A DNA stretch of 9,603 nt. Origin: Bacillota bacterium. Lineage in GTDB: Bacteria; Bacillota; UBA4882; UBA8346. Below, in pieces: positions 1 to 6,844 of this stretch (position 1 is its first letter; every line of letters starts with the position of its first letter). The position numbers and the translations under genes are program-made. The stretch is from assembly GCA_023401925.1 (NCBI GenBank), contig JAEXDA010000032.1, positions 1 through 9,603 on the forward strand, given 5' to 3'. Under the pieces are notes generated by a model. That model ran no database searches and was not told the origin of the DNA. It saw only the letters and a list, made by a program, of their open reading frames with translations.

Positions 1-203
1 ATCCCCTCTGGGGATCGGCTAATCTTTGCCACTCATTGCTTCGAAGCATCACGGAGCCCGGTAAATCCGGGCTTTAAAACGCTTTTTGCTACTTAGCCGT
101 GGGGTTTACCCCGCGGTGGACGAAATCAGCTACAAACATGTCCAGTTTCGCGATATTCATTAATATAATGTATTTATTTTCCAACGATGTGGGTAATGAA
201 TAG
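1..203. other. Non-coding left edge with three hairpins
   Basis: I see no credible gene here. Three short inverted repeats stand out: ATCCCC/GGGGAT at 1-15 with a 3-base loop, AGCCCGG/CCGGGCT at 55-73 with a 5-base loop, and CCGTGGGG/CCCCGCGG at 97-116 with a 4-base loop and one imperfect pair. The second is followed on the plus strand by a mixed A/T stretch and a T run around 85-89, so it could be a weak terminator for a gene ending left of the window. A 104-codon minus-strand frame spans 89-403, but it runs through repeat A and has no recognisable domain, so I do not call it a gene. Confidence 0.45.
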
Positions 204-275
204 CATTTCACCGGCGAGGGATTATGAATGCTTATTTTTCGCTGTTCTGAACCTTCCCACGATCGAGCAATACCA
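204..275 (+). repeat. Dispersed repeat A, copy 1 (partial)
   Basis: This stretch aligns with 5909-5975 and 7303-7370. Shared blocks include CATTTCAC (with copy 2 only), GGCGAGG, ATTATGA, a TTTCGCT-like block and CTTCCCA. This copy lacks the downstream CCGGCATACGGT block that the other two share, so it is either shorter or more decayed. All three copies point the same way. Orientation is given as read on the plus strand; the functional strand is unknown. Confidence 0.6.
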
Positions 276-394
276 TTCGGTTTTACACTTATAGGAAGAC
301 GCTCACAAAGGTTGTAAATTAACGGATATCCTGTGGAATTGCCGAAGTTCCGAAAAACGGGACCCGATCTAAGCAAACCCTTAGATCGCTGGTT
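276..394. other. Unassigned spacer with a perfect 9-bp hairpin
   Basis: No gene is recognised. A perfect hairpin, CGATCTAAG/CTTAGATCG with a 6-base loop, lies at 365-388 directly before the transposase remnant. It may be a structural trace of a former mobile element or a weak terminator; the downstream bases are only moderately T-rich. Confidence 0.4.
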
Positions 395-680
395 AATTTT
401 CATTGAAGATTCACCGAAGGAAGTAGTGCGCGTAAACCCGCGGCCAAATGGCTATTAATAATGATCCTGTCATCGCCAAAGCCGAGAAATTACTAGAACG
501 TCTGGGCAGCCTGAATGAAGTAAAAAGATATTATGAGGCACGTGAAATGGCGATTCAGATGAAGTGACGCGAATTACCGGGGCGAGGGCAGAAGGAATCA
601 TGGAAGGCAAATTGGAAGCTGCCCGTAAAATGCTTGCCAAACAGATTCCGGAAGAGCTAATTATCGAAGACATTCAATAA
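395..680 (+). pseudogene. Rpn / PD-(D/E)XK-type transposase, 3' remnant
   Basis: Three reading frames joined in order give a C-terminus typical of the Rpn (recombination-promoting nuclease, YhgA-like, PDDEXK_2) family. Frame one gives RKPAAKWLL around 431-457. Frame two gives NNDPVIAKAEKLLERLG through KRYYEAREMAIQ, from about 457 to 558. Frame three gives DEVTRITGARAEG through LEAARKMLAKQIPEEL from 558 to the TAA at 678-680. The Glu/Lys/Ala-rich tail, with its EAR..A..DEV and ARAEG..EGKLEAARKML pattern, is the usual end of these proteins, which cut DNA and promote RecA-independent recombination. The nuclease core is absent and at least two frameshifts (near 455 and 558) split what remains, so this is dead. 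Family members are commonly multicopy. The left limit is approximate. Confidence 0.7.
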
Positions 681-689
681 ATAACCTGC

Positions 690-860
690 CTATTCAATGA
701 AGTCTCGTAGCTGCTTCATTACGATCCATCTATTTGGAACTCCCATTGCCTTTGATTGTTTATATGAATCTTTTTGGACAGCCCCAAAGGACGCGAAGTT
801 GTTACTTGATTTAATTCCCCTTTGCTGACTTCGCGTCTTCGCGGTTTTAAATCTCGGCAT
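690..860 (-). CDS. Possible 56-aa protein, unknown function
   Basis: An ATG-started frame runs on the minus strand from 860 to a TAG at 690-692. The C-terminal half (SYKQSKAMGVPNRWIVMKQL followed by RDFIE) looks like real protein, with mixed hydrophobic and charged residues that could form a helix. The N-terminal half is basic and low in hydrophobic residues. It is encoded partly by an inverted repeat (GACGCGAAGT ... ACTTCGCGTC) of a kind usually found between genes. I see no clear ribosome binding site. It begins 33 bases after the stop of the distal permease gene on the same strand, so it could be a small operon tail. It is more likely the 3' fragment of another gene joined to repeat DNA. 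I do not recognise the family. Confidence 0.3.
   Translation of the reverse strand: MPRFKTAKTRSQQRGIKSSNNFASFGAVQKDSYKQSKAMGVPNRWIVMKQLRDFIE
790..837. repeat. 10-bp inverted repeat downstream of the transporter operon
   Basis: GACGCGAAGT at 790-799 is the exact complement of ACTTCGCGTC at 828-837, with 28 bases between. The right arm runs on into TTCGCGG, so the TTCGCG word occurs twice. Similar cgcgaag/cttcgcg intergenic repeats are, from memory, common in several bacterial phyla. As it lies 56 bases past the last transporter gene it may act as a weak transcript end, but it has no T run. Confidence 0.5.
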
Positions 861-892
861 CCGGTTGTCTTTGATTTTTGCCGAATTTTTAA

Positions 893-2002
893 CTATTCGC
901 TGTTCCTTTGAAGAATCATTCTGGGTTTTTTGCCATTACGTACGCCGCTCTTTTTACGGAATTCGAGAATTACGCTCTGAAGCAAGATAAAGAAACAAAG
1001 CATCAGACCGGTCGTAATACTTTGCCAATACGGCTCTCTAAGTCCCGATGCAATTACAATATTGTTTATCGTCTTTAAAGACATCACTCCGAAAAGCGTA
1101 CCGATAACGCTGCCGACACCGCCGGTTAATAATGTTCCGCCTATTATTGATGATGCAATCGCCTGCATTTCCGCCTGAGACGCATTCGAAGCGTTTCCCG
1201 CTCCCGTATGCAGCAGATAGACATAACCGGCTATTCCGGAAAATAACCCGCATAGTATATAGGAAAAAAAACTTGTGCGTTTAACATTGATACCGAGCAT
1301 TAACGCACTCTCGCTATTACCGCCCACCGCATAGAGGTTACGCCCGAAACGCGTCCATTTCAAAATCGCCCATACAGCGAATACAATCACTAAAGCTATG
1401 ATTACACCCGGCTCAATTCTGGCGGGAATAAAATTACCGGATTTTCCGTAAAAACCGATACCCGGAACGATAATACTAAAATTTTTTAGGGCCAGAAATG
1501 CTTCATTAGTCGCCGTATGCGGAGTGCTGCTGACGATGGTTGTCATTCCTCTTGTAAAGAACATCCCCGCCAAAGTAACAATGAAGGGCTGTATCTTCAA
1601 ATATGCTACAAGAAACCCCTGAATGAGCCCAATCGCCAGTCCAATGCTCAAAGCCAAAATCATTGAACCTGCGACACTTCCGCTACGGCTATCCAGAAAA
1701 ACCACACAGGACATGGTTATTAGAGCGACCGTTCCTCCCACCGAAATATCTATGCCGGCAGCTATCATAACAACGGTGAGCCCGCAGGAAATGACGATTA
1801 AATACGCATTGTTATTGAAAATGTCTAGAAATTGCTGAGTATTCAGAAACCCGCCGCCCCAGATCATCATGGCAAGTACGTACATAACGACGAAAGCACT
1901 GATCGTTATGGCCAGGAGCAAAGCAGTGCTTGAAATAGGCTCCCTGGGTTTGTCTTCCTGTTTACGAGTCAATATATCTTTCATTCCTTTTAATAATGCC
2001 AT
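893..2002 (-). CDS. yjfF: Sugar ABC transporter permease, YjfF-like
   Basis: This is an integral membrane subunit of a ribose/galactofuranose-type ABC importer (BPD_transp_2 family), 369 aa against about 330 in E. coli YjfF. After a charged cytoplasmic N-terminus the first membrane segment is around residues 25-48. The conserved AAGIDISVGG motif follows the third hydrophobic stretch. Near the C-terminus, EMQAIASSIIGGTLLTGGVG is the coupling-loop region that contacts the ATPase and matches the ELDAIASVVIGGTLLSGGVG region of YjfF closely. It should pair with the neighbouring permease to form the channel. The ATG at 2002 overlaps the upstream gene by 13 bases and has GGAG 10 bases before it; an internal ATG at 1984 is an alternative start. 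The basic tail (EFRKKSGVRNGKKPR) is cytoplasmic. The sugar itself is inferred only from family resemblance. Confidence 0.88.
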   Translation of the reverse strand: MALLKGMKDILTRKQEDKPREPISSTALLLAITISAFVVMYVLAMMIWGGGFLNTQQFLDIFNNNAYLIVISCGLTVVMIAAGIDISVGGTVALITMSCVVFLDSRSGSVAGSMILALSIGLAIGLIQGFLVAYLKIQPFIVTLAGMFFTRGMTTIVSSTPHTATNEAFLALKNFSIIVPGIGFYGKSGNFIPARIEPGVIIALVIVFAVWAILKWTRFGRNLYAVGGNSESALMLGINVKRTSFFSYILCGLFSGIAGYVYLLHTGAGNASNASQAEMQAIASSIIGGTLLTGGVGSVIGTLFGVMSLKTINNIVIASGLREPYWQSITTGLMLCFFILLQSVILEFRKKSGVRNGKKPRMILQRNSE

Positions 2003-3066
2003 ATCAATTTTTCTCCGTTATTTTTTTTCGGTTTTTTGAAGAGCCTGTCGCGCAGTTTAAGTGCCCATTCTTGTATAACCGGCGAACCAATTACAACGAG
2101 AGCTATAATAACTATTGCCTTATAAGCTTTTACGGCCGTTGATGAAACTTGCATAGCATAAAGGGTAATCGTCAACGCCTGAATAATATATGCCCCTATC
2201 ACCGACCCGGACAATTTGAATTTTCCGCCGCTAAGGGCATTCCCTCCAATGGCAACCGCCAAAATAGCATCCATTTCAATATCCAGGAGAATGGTTTCAT
2301 GGTTAATAAGCCCTATTCTGCAGACATTGATGGAACCAGCAATAGTAACACAAACACCAAGTATCATGAACACCAATAGTTTCATGAAAACAGGATTGAT
2401 CCCGTTTAAACGGGCGGCTCTTTCATTTATACCAACCGATTGTATGTACAATCCAAGATTGGTGAACCTCAAGGCGAGTGTGACCAGTATCCCGAAAACT
2501 ATTACAATAAGAATGGGGGTGGGGATGGGGATACCCGGAATAAAACTACCGATATAGTTTAATAACGGACTTTCGACATTAGGCGTTGCTCCACCGTTTA
2601 TCCAATATGCTATAGGGCGTCCGGCAGTGAACAATATTAATGATGCAATCATTGGCTGTATATTGAATTTACTAACCAAGGTACCGGTAAACAAGGCAAA
2701 AAGAATTGCAACAACGACGGCTGCCAATAATGACATCAGAATAACCGGCATGGTAATTTCATTGGCACGAAGCACTTTCACAAAAACACTGCCAGCTATT
2801 GCTGCTAATGCGCCCACGCTTATATCCTGTCCTTTCGTCACCGAGGTTACAAGCGTCATGGCGATTGCTAAAATAACAAGCTCGGATGCTCCGTTTAATA
2901 TGCTGATTATATTTCCTGAAAGAACGGTGTTTCCGTAATTGTTAGTGATTACTCTTACGGAAAAAAAACTTACATCTCTGAATAAATTAAAAATTACCAC
3001 TAAAAAAAGAGCAAACAACGGCATAGCCAGTTGAGATTGTGTCAGTTTTTTTAAACGATTAATCAT
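1990..3066 (-). CDS. ytfT: Sugar ABC transporter permease, YtfT-like
   Basis: This is the second membrane subunit of the importer (BPD_transp_2 family), 358 aa and slightly longer than E. coli YtfT (about 341). The GQDISVGALAAIAGSVFV motif after the second hydrophobic block is the family hallmark. The later stretch LLDIEMDAILAVAIGGNALS, followed by GGKFKLSGSVIGA, matches the coupling region of YtfT, where LELDAILAVVIGG is typical. I estimate eight to ten membrane spans. The ATG at 3066 overlaps the end of the ATPase gene by 8 bases, so the two are likely translationally coupled; a GGGAGG lies about 11 bases upstream. The C-terminal tail is lysine-rich and cytoplasmic. It acts with the YjfF-like subunit as a heterodimeric channel. 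Confidence 0.88.
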   Translation of the reverse strand: MINRLKKLTQSQLAMPLFALFLVVIFNLFRDVSFFSVRVITNNYGNTVLSGNIISILNGASELVILAIAMTLVTSVTKGQDISVGALAAIAGSVFVKVLRANEITMPVILMSLLAAVVVAILFALFTGTLVSKFNIQPMIASLILFTAGRPIAYWINGGATPNVESPLLNYIGSFIPGIPIPTPILIVIVFGILVTLALRFTNLGLYIQSVGINERAARLNGINPVFMKLLVFMILGVCVTIAGSINVCRIGLINHETILLDIEMDAILAVAIGGNALSGGKFKLSGSVIGAYIIQALTITLYAMQVSSTAVKAYKAIVIIALVVIGSPVIQEWALKLRDRLFKKPKKNNGEKLIWHY

Positions 3067-4579
3067 TTTGAGCCGTCCCTCCCGCGATTGTGCGCATGAT
3101 TTTCACCTGTGTCATTTCATCTCCCTTCAATTCCCCCACTATTTTGCGATCCCGCATCACGATCAGCCGTGAACAGGTGGTAAGCATCTCTTCTATTTCC
3201 GACGAAATAAACGTGACACTGACGCCCTCCTCGGCAAGCTTTAGCACGAGTTTTTGGATATCGACTTTTGTGCCGACGTCAATACCGCGCGTCGGTTCGT
3301 CCAGGATAAGATACTGTGGATTGGTCAGAAGCCAACGGGCAAGTATTGCCTTTTGCTGATTACCGCCTGAAAGTGATTTAATGGGCGTATCCATCGAAGC
3401 GGTCTTAATTCCTAATAATTGGATATACTTTTCTGCGAAAGTTTCCGCTTCACTTTTGGAAAAAGGCCTTAAAAAACCTTTCAATACCTGTAAGGCAAGT
3501 ATGATATTTTCACGTACAGATAAATCTTCAATGATGCCGTCCCCTTTTCTATCCTCAGGAAGATACCCGATACCATGCTTCATGGAATCCCCGGGTTTGG
3601 AAATCTTAACATCTTTTCCATTTATCCTTACCTTACCGCCGGTAATTCGATCAGCACCGAATATAGCACGTACGCTTTCACTGCGACCGGAACCAAGAAG
3701 CCCGGTAAACCCGTTTATTTCTCCCTTATGAATTTTGAAGTCAAACGGCTTCATACCTTCTGCGCTTGATAATCCGAATGCCTCATAAACAGGCGGGGCA
3801 TCCTGAAGGAATTGTGATTTTTTCCGATGCTGTAATTCGGAAATATCATCAAGCTCTTTACCCATCATCGCTGAAATAAGCTTAATGCGTGGCAAATCAT
3901 TTATTTCGTAAGCACCAACCAGCTCACCGTTGCGCAAAACAGTTATCCTGTCGCTTATCTCGTATACCTGTTCGAGGAAATGCGTTATAAAGATGATGCC
4001 AACACCACAAGACTTTAGTTCCCGCATCAGAGTAAAAAGTAATGCAACCTCCTGCTCATCCAGGGAGGAAGTAGGTTCATCCAGAATAAGTACCTTGCAT
4101 TCCATATCAACTGCACGGGCAACAGCTACCATTTGCTGTATAGCCAGCGAGCAAGTGCCAAGTTGCCGGGTGGCGCTTACCGGGATATTAAGCTTCGTAA
4201 GAATTTCCGTTGCCTTCTTTTCTCTTGAACGCCAGTTTATGAAAGGGTAGTTGCCTCGTCCGATAAATATATTTTCAGCAACTGTGAGGTTCGGACAGAG
4301 TGTTATCTCCTGATAAACTGTGCTAATACCTAAATTCTGAGCCTCTTGAGGTGATTTTATCGTAATTTCTTTGTCAATTCCTGCTATTTTGATGTGCCCG
4401 GAATCTTTCTGATATACGCCTGTTAAGACTTTGACTAAAGTTGACTTACCGGCTCCATTTTCACCCATCAGAGCGTGAATTTCGCCTTTACAAAGGGTAA
4501 AATCTACATTATGTAAGGCCCGGACACCTGGAAAAGTTTTGCTAATTCCACGCATTGATAAAACGATGTCATTCTTCAT
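3059..4579 (-). CDS. ytfR: Sugar ABC transporter ATPase, two domains (YtfR/MglA-like)
   Basis: This is a double nucleotide-binding subunit that powers sugar import at the inner face of the membrane, about 506 aa, the normal size. The first domain has Walker A GENGAGKST at residues 39-47, a Q-loop in VYQEIT near 90, a degenerate signature CSLAIQQ near 143-149 and Walker B LILDEPTSSLD near 164-174. The second domain has the altered P-loop GLLGSGRSES typical of this family, a canonical SLSGGNQQKAILARW signature, and LILDEPTRGIDVG. The split between a weak and a strong signature is normal for MglA/RbsA/YtfR proteins. I chose the ATG at 4579, with AAGGCGG ten bases upstream, over a TTG at 4588 that sits almost on that site. 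The stop overlaps the next permease gene. Confidence 0.92.
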   Translation of the reverse strand: MKNDIVLSMRGISKTFPGVRALHNVDFTLCKGEIHALMGENGAGKSTLVKVLTGVYQKDSGHIKIAGIDKEITIKSPQEAQNLGISTVYQEITLCPNLTVAENIFIGRGNYPFINWRSREKKATEILTKLNIPVSATRQLGTCSLAIQQMVAVARAVDMECKVLILDEPTSSLDEQEVALLFTLMRELKSCGVGIIFITHFLEQVYEISDRITVLRNGELVGAYEINDLPRIKLISAMMGKELDDISELQHRKKSQFLQDAPPVYEAFGLSSAEGMKPFDFKIHKGEINGFTGLLGSGRSESVRAIFGADRITGGKVRINGKDVKISKPGDSMKHGIGYLPEDRKGDGIIEDLSVRENIILALQVLKGFLRPFSKSEAETFAEKYIQLLGIKTASMDTPIKSLSGGNQQKAILARWLLTNPQYLILDEPTRGIDVGTKVDIQKLVLKLAEEGVSVTFISSEIEEMLTTCSRLIVMRDRKIVGELKGDEMTQVKIMRTIAGGTAQND

Positions 4580-4619
4580 TGATAACAAACCGCCTTTATA
4601 TTTTGGAATTTTTTATAAC

Positions 4620-4658
4620 GATCCCAATAAATGGGGATTTCCCGACCTCGTCGGGATC
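4620..4658. repeat. Nested inverted repeat (CCCGAC/GTCGGG)
   Basis: CCCGAC at 4641-4646 pairs with GTCGGG at 4650-4655 around a 3-base loop. An outer GATCCC at 4620-4625 could pair with GGGATC at 4653-4658, and ATCCC/GGGAT at 4621-4638 offers another fold. The alternatives exclude each other. It looks like a mobile intergenic repeat or a small RNA switch. Confidence 0.55.
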
Positions 4659-4691
4659 ATTATATATCTTAAAAGTGGGTTATCGTAACGA

Positions 4692-4715
4692 GTCCTGATA
4701 CAATTGTATCAGGAC
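4692..4715. repeat. Perfect 24-bp palindrome
   Basis: The half site GTCCTGATACAA is followed at once by its exact complement, TTGTATCAGGAC. A run of seven A follows on the plus strand, that is, seven T precede the palindrome on the minus strand, so it is not a minus-strand intrinsic terminator. Either a dimeric repressor site or a cruciform/hairpin element would fit. Confidence 0.7.
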
Positions 4716-4756
4716 AAAAAAAGCGGTCAAACCCATTGCTTTTACGTATAAAATAA

Positions 4757-4797
4757 CGGTGTGGAGTATGTGAGAAAAACCCGCACACTCCACGCCG
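4757..4797 (-). terminator. Long hairpin after the binding-protein gene
   Basis: Two 16-base arms (4757-4772 and 4782-4797) pair at 14 positions counting one wobble, around a 9-base loop. On the minus strand it starts 22 bases after the stop codon of the binding-protein gene. The following bases (GTTATTTTATACG) are only loosely T-rich. I read it as an mRNA-stabilising or partial-termination hairpin rather than a strong terminator. Confidence 0.6.
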
Positions 4798-4819
4798 CTT
4801 ATAAATTGAAGAGACTTAA

Positions 4820-5776
4820 TTATTGTCCAAGACCATAAGTATCAATATCTTTTTGAGTAATCGTTTTTGCATCAAAACCTTTTTCTTCAGAAATAACTTT
4901 CTTCGTTGCAAGTTTCTCGCCTTTTTCAAGCTTCTTAATCATTCCGTCGATTACAGATGCCTGGAAAGGACTGCACTGTCCATCATAGTTCCAGCGTTTA
5001 GCAAGAAGTTCTCTAAGCGCCCACTTGTTGCAGTCGAAACCCATTACAACAACTTTTTTGCCAACACCGTGTGTAATACCAGCTTCATCAAGGGCTGCGA
5101 CAGCACCTTTAGCCATACCGTCATTTTCAGCATAAACAACGTTGAATTTCTTTTTGGAGTTGATTACTGATTCGACAATTTTCTTGGCTTCAGCTTCATC
5201 CCAGGTTGCAGTCTGCTGAACAACTTTTTTCATTGTACCGGATTTGAATTCTTTATCCAATGCGGCTGTACGACCAATCTGGGCGTCACTACCCATTGCA
5301 CCCTGAATGTGGATGACATTGTACTCAGGCAATTTCTGTGCTTTTAGCCACGCAACAGCCGTAGTGCCCTGATTTGCCATGTCAGAAACAACGGCAGCTT
5401 CATAAAGGCTATCGGATGCCTTTAGCATACGGTCAAACAAAAACACTTTGATACCTGCTTCTTTAGCTCTTGTAAGAACTGAAGCCCAACCATCGGTAGC
5501 AGCTGCGGAAACAAGGATATAGTCCACCCCGTCTGTGATAAACTGAGATGCTGCATTAAGCTGTTCATCATTCTTCAAGCTGTAGAAGGTTGAAACCTCA
5601 TACCCATTTGCTTTGGTGAATACTTTTTCAAAGTCAGCCACATTCGCTGCGCGATATCCGGATTCAGACGGCGGATTGTTGATGATGCCAACCTTAATCA
5701 GACCGGATTTTGCATAACCTGTAAACCCAACCAACAAAGACATGACAAGACCCAATACAAGAAACTTAATTTTCAT
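4820..5776 (-). CDS. ytfQ: Periplasmic sugar-binding protein, YtfQ-like
   Basis: This is the substrate-binding subunit of the importer, 318 aa, of the ribose/galactofuranose periplasmic-binding fold. The N-terminus MKIKFLVLGLVMSLLVGFTG is a signal peptide with likely cleavage after GYA near residue 22. There is no lipobox cysteine, so it should be a soluble secreted protein. The mature start IKVGIINNPPSESGYRAA matches the VGFSQVGSESGWRAA region of E. coli YtfQ. Other family landmarks are the hinge-side phrases VDYILVSAAATDGW, KVFLFDRM, VIHIQGAMGSDAQIGRTAAL and NVVYAENDGMAKGAVAALDEAG. I chose the ATG at 5776 because AGGAGGG lies five bases upstream; a longer frame starting at 5803 has no such site. 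First gene of the operon, directly behind the predicted promoter. It binds a sugar, probably a furanose, but the exact ligand cannot be read from the sequence. Confidence 0.9.
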   Translation of the reverse strand: MKIKFLVLGLVMSLLVGFTGYAKSGLIKVGIINNPPSESGYRAANVADFEKVFTKANGYEVSTFYSLKNDEQLNAASQFITDGVDYILVSAAATDGWASVLTRAKEAGIKVFLFDRMLKASDSLYEAAVVSDMANQGTTAVAWLKAQKLPEYNVIHIQGAMGSDAQIGRTAALDKEFKSGTMKKVVQQTATWDEAEAKKIVESVINSKKKFNVVYAENDGMAKGAVAALDEAGITHGVGKKVVVMGFDCNKWALRELLAKRWNYDGQCSPFQASVIDGMIKKLEKGEKLATKKVISEEKGFDAKTITQKDIDTYGLGQ

Positions 5777-5781
5777 ACTTT

Positions 5782-5788
5782 CCCTCCT
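5782..5788 (-). promoter_or_regulatory. Ribosome binding site deciding the ytfQ-like start
   Basis: AGGAGGG on the minus strand is separated by 5 bases from the ATG at 5776. It settles the start 27 bases inside the longer open frame. Confidence 0.85.
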
Positions 5789-5807
5789 AGAAAAATATTT
5801 CATTTGC

Positions 5808-5830
5808 GTTAACGTCTGTTAACGTCAACA
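5808..5830 (-). promoter_or_regulatory. LacI-type operator with 10-bp direct repeat
   Basis: TGTTAACGTCAACA at 5817-5830 is a palindrome with one broken pair and a central CG, the classic layout of LacI/GalR-family operators. In addition GTTAACGTC occurs twice, at 5808 and 5818, exactly one helical turn apart. The site overlaps the expected transcription start just after the -10 box, so a bound repressor would block transcription. No LacI-family gene lies in the window. Confidence 0.72.
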
Positions 5831-5835
5831 AAAAA

Positions 5836-5865
5836 ATTATATCCAATTTAAAAACCAATTGTCCA
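5836..5865 (-). promoter_or_regulatory. Sigma70-like promoter of the sugar importer operon
   Basis: On the minus strand TGGACA (5865-5860, five of six matches to TTGACA) is followed after 18 bases by a perfect TATAAT (5841-5836). This gives a transcription start near 5829, about 50 bases before the ATG of the binding-protein gene and inside the operator. Confidence 0.72.
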
Positions 5866-5908
5866 TGAGCGATTTTTGATTTTACTATAAAATTTTTTAT
5901 CCCTCCCC

Positions 5909-6033
5909 CATTTCACGGGCGAGGAATTATGATCGCCTATGTTTCGCTATTTTGAGCCTTCCCATGCTCCGGCATACGGTGCGGGGAAAGGGCGGCTTCT
6001 TGGAGTATGCCGTGGAGATGGGGAGTCTTATTT
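5909..6033 (+). repeat. Dispersed repeat A, copy 2
   Basis: Aligns with 7303-7430 over its length and with 204-275 over the left half. Shared with copy 3 are GGGCGAGG, ATTATGAT, the 20-base block CCCATGCTCCGGCATACGGT, a GCGGGG/GGGCGGCTT stretch, TGGAGAT and CTTA.TTGA. Its right end covers the stop codon of the DUF6809-like gene; the corresponding TTA (TAA on the minus strand) is also kept in copy 3. The intervening bases vary, so it is old or evolving fast. Confidence 0.65.
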
Positions 6034-6309
6034 GAGCTCTCCCTTATTGTCGAGTACCTCCAGCATGACCAGTGCGCCGAGCTTAAAACCATATGCAAAG
6101 GAAGCGTAAGCTTCCATCACACTGGAGTCGCAATCCAAATCCAAAATCCCTTCCAGCGCCTTGTAATCTTCCGCCGGGAGTCTCTTTTGCAACGTTTGCT
6201 TGATATCGGATTTTTTTTGGTTTATGGGACGATACCCGGGATCTTGGGGAACGATCCGTTCGAAAGGGAGGATATGGCCGTAAAATAATTCTTCCAAAAT
6301 CGATTTCAT
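6028..6309 (-). CDS. DUF6809-like small protein
   Basis: A 93-aa protein that resembles the DUF6809 family: the start MKSILEELFYGHILPFERIV and the end EAYASFAYGFKLGALVMLEV are the two parts that family members keep, joined by a short helical middle with a LPAEDYKALEGILDL helix. The function of the family is unknown. Members are small, probably cytoplasmic and mostly helical, and I recall them mainly from Firmicutes and other gut anaerobes, often in accessory regions. The ATG has AAGAAGG eight bases upstream on the minus strand. The gene lies between repeat A (overlapping its stop) and a repeat-like spacer, and between copies A2 and B1 of a repeat pair that sits nearly adjacent at 7303-7740. 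It may have been inserted as a unit. A complementary plus-strand frame over the same bases is a shadow. Confidence 0.75.
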   Translation of the reverse strand: MKSILEELFYGHILPFERIVPQDPGYRPINQKKSDIKQTLQKRLPAEDYKALEGILDLDCDSSVMEAYASFAYGFKLGALVMLEVLDNKGELK

Positions 6310-6547
6310 GGGACATGCCTTCTTTCTACCCCCTACCCTTTCCCGACATCAGAAATTCGGGTCTATTTCAGGGGCTTTTAATTATCGCCTAAAACACCGT
6401 CTGAACCAGGATTTAACGGATTTAACCGATGAAACGGATTTTAAATCAGTGCCGGTAGATCATTTGGATTTAGAAATGGGGGGAATGAATTCTGGTATGC
6501 CAAGGTTTGTCGGTGAGCATGGGATAAATACTCCTTAAAACAATTCG
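6310..6547. other. Spacer with short tandem-like repeat
   Basis: No convincing gene. From 6407 to 6442 the words GGATTTA, CGGATTTA and ACGGATTTTA follow each other, similar to a degenerate intergenic repeat (gatttaacggatttaac...) that I recall from several anaerobes. The plus-strand frame through it has no start signal and translates the repeat into a low-complexity Asp/Leu/Thr peptide, so I treat it as non-coding. Confidence 0.5.
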
Positions 6548-6832
6548 ATGAATGCCGATTTTGCTTGTCCACGGCTTCCACCGGCTAGGTCATCTTTTTG
6601 TGCGGCCAAAAATGTAACCTCCGCTCGCAATACGAGCGGCAAAAGCCGCCGGAGCCGAGGTTCCGGTTCTCCTCTTATTCATCCAGGGTTTTTGAATGTC
6701 GCTGCCTTCCATGGCCTTTCGACTGGCTACTTGGTTAAGCCTTCCGATCTCAACCGCAGTTTTCATCCTGAAAGATGCGGTGGGGTATCGCCTTCCTCCC
6801 TGAAGGCTTATATCTTTTGCAGGTAATTACGA
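6548..6832 (+). repeat. Structured repeat B, copy 1
   Basis: Aligns with 7457-7740 end to end, at roughly three quarters identity by eye, with a nearly invariant block around 6675-6699. Hairpins: CCGCTCG/CGAGCGG at 6621-6639 (5-base loop); CCGGA/TCCGG at 6649-6666 (8-base loop); a long stem 6745-6758 with 6776-6790, topped by TTTC/GAAA with the loop ATCCT; GCCTTC/GAAGGC at 6790-6807 (6-base loop). The second and third are kept in the other copy with different bases. The plus-strand 92-codon frame here is broken in the other copy and carries out-of-frame length differences, so the element is non-coding. On the minus strand it begins about 12 bases after the stop of the 106-aa gene. Confidence 0.72.
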
Positions 6833-6844
6833 CCTACCCAATAT

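Larger units (their letters stand above)
4580..4819 (-). promoter_or_regulatory. Hairpin-rich gap between binding-protein and ATPase genes
   Basis: This gap holds three inverted repeats, listed separately, plus a TATAAT on the minus strand at 4659-4664 with a weak TTACGA 18 bases upstream of it. A hairpin cluster after the first gene of a sugar importer operon often protects the 3' end of the binding-protein message and lets only part of the transcription continue. The weak promoter could add some expression of the distal genes. Both ideas are inference. Confidence 0.55.

Noticed and set aside
89..403. 104-codon minus-strand reading frame
   Set aside because: It runs through repeat A copy 1 and hairpins, has no recognisable domain and no clear start signal.
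470..673. 67-codon minus-strand reading frame
   Set aside because: Complement of the Rpn-type remnant, which reads far more convincingly on the plus strand.
4692..4715. Intrinsic terminator of the binding-protein gene
   Set aside because: The palindrome is perfect, but the T run precedes it on the minus strand instead of following it.
6007..6288. 93-codon plus-strand reading frame
   Set aside because: Shadow of the DUF6809-like gene on the minus strand, which has the ribosome binding site and family resemblance.
6548..6826. 92-codon plus-strand reading frame
   Set aside because: It lies inside repeat B; the second copy has a stop after 14 codons and length differences that are not multiples of three, so the frame is not under selection.
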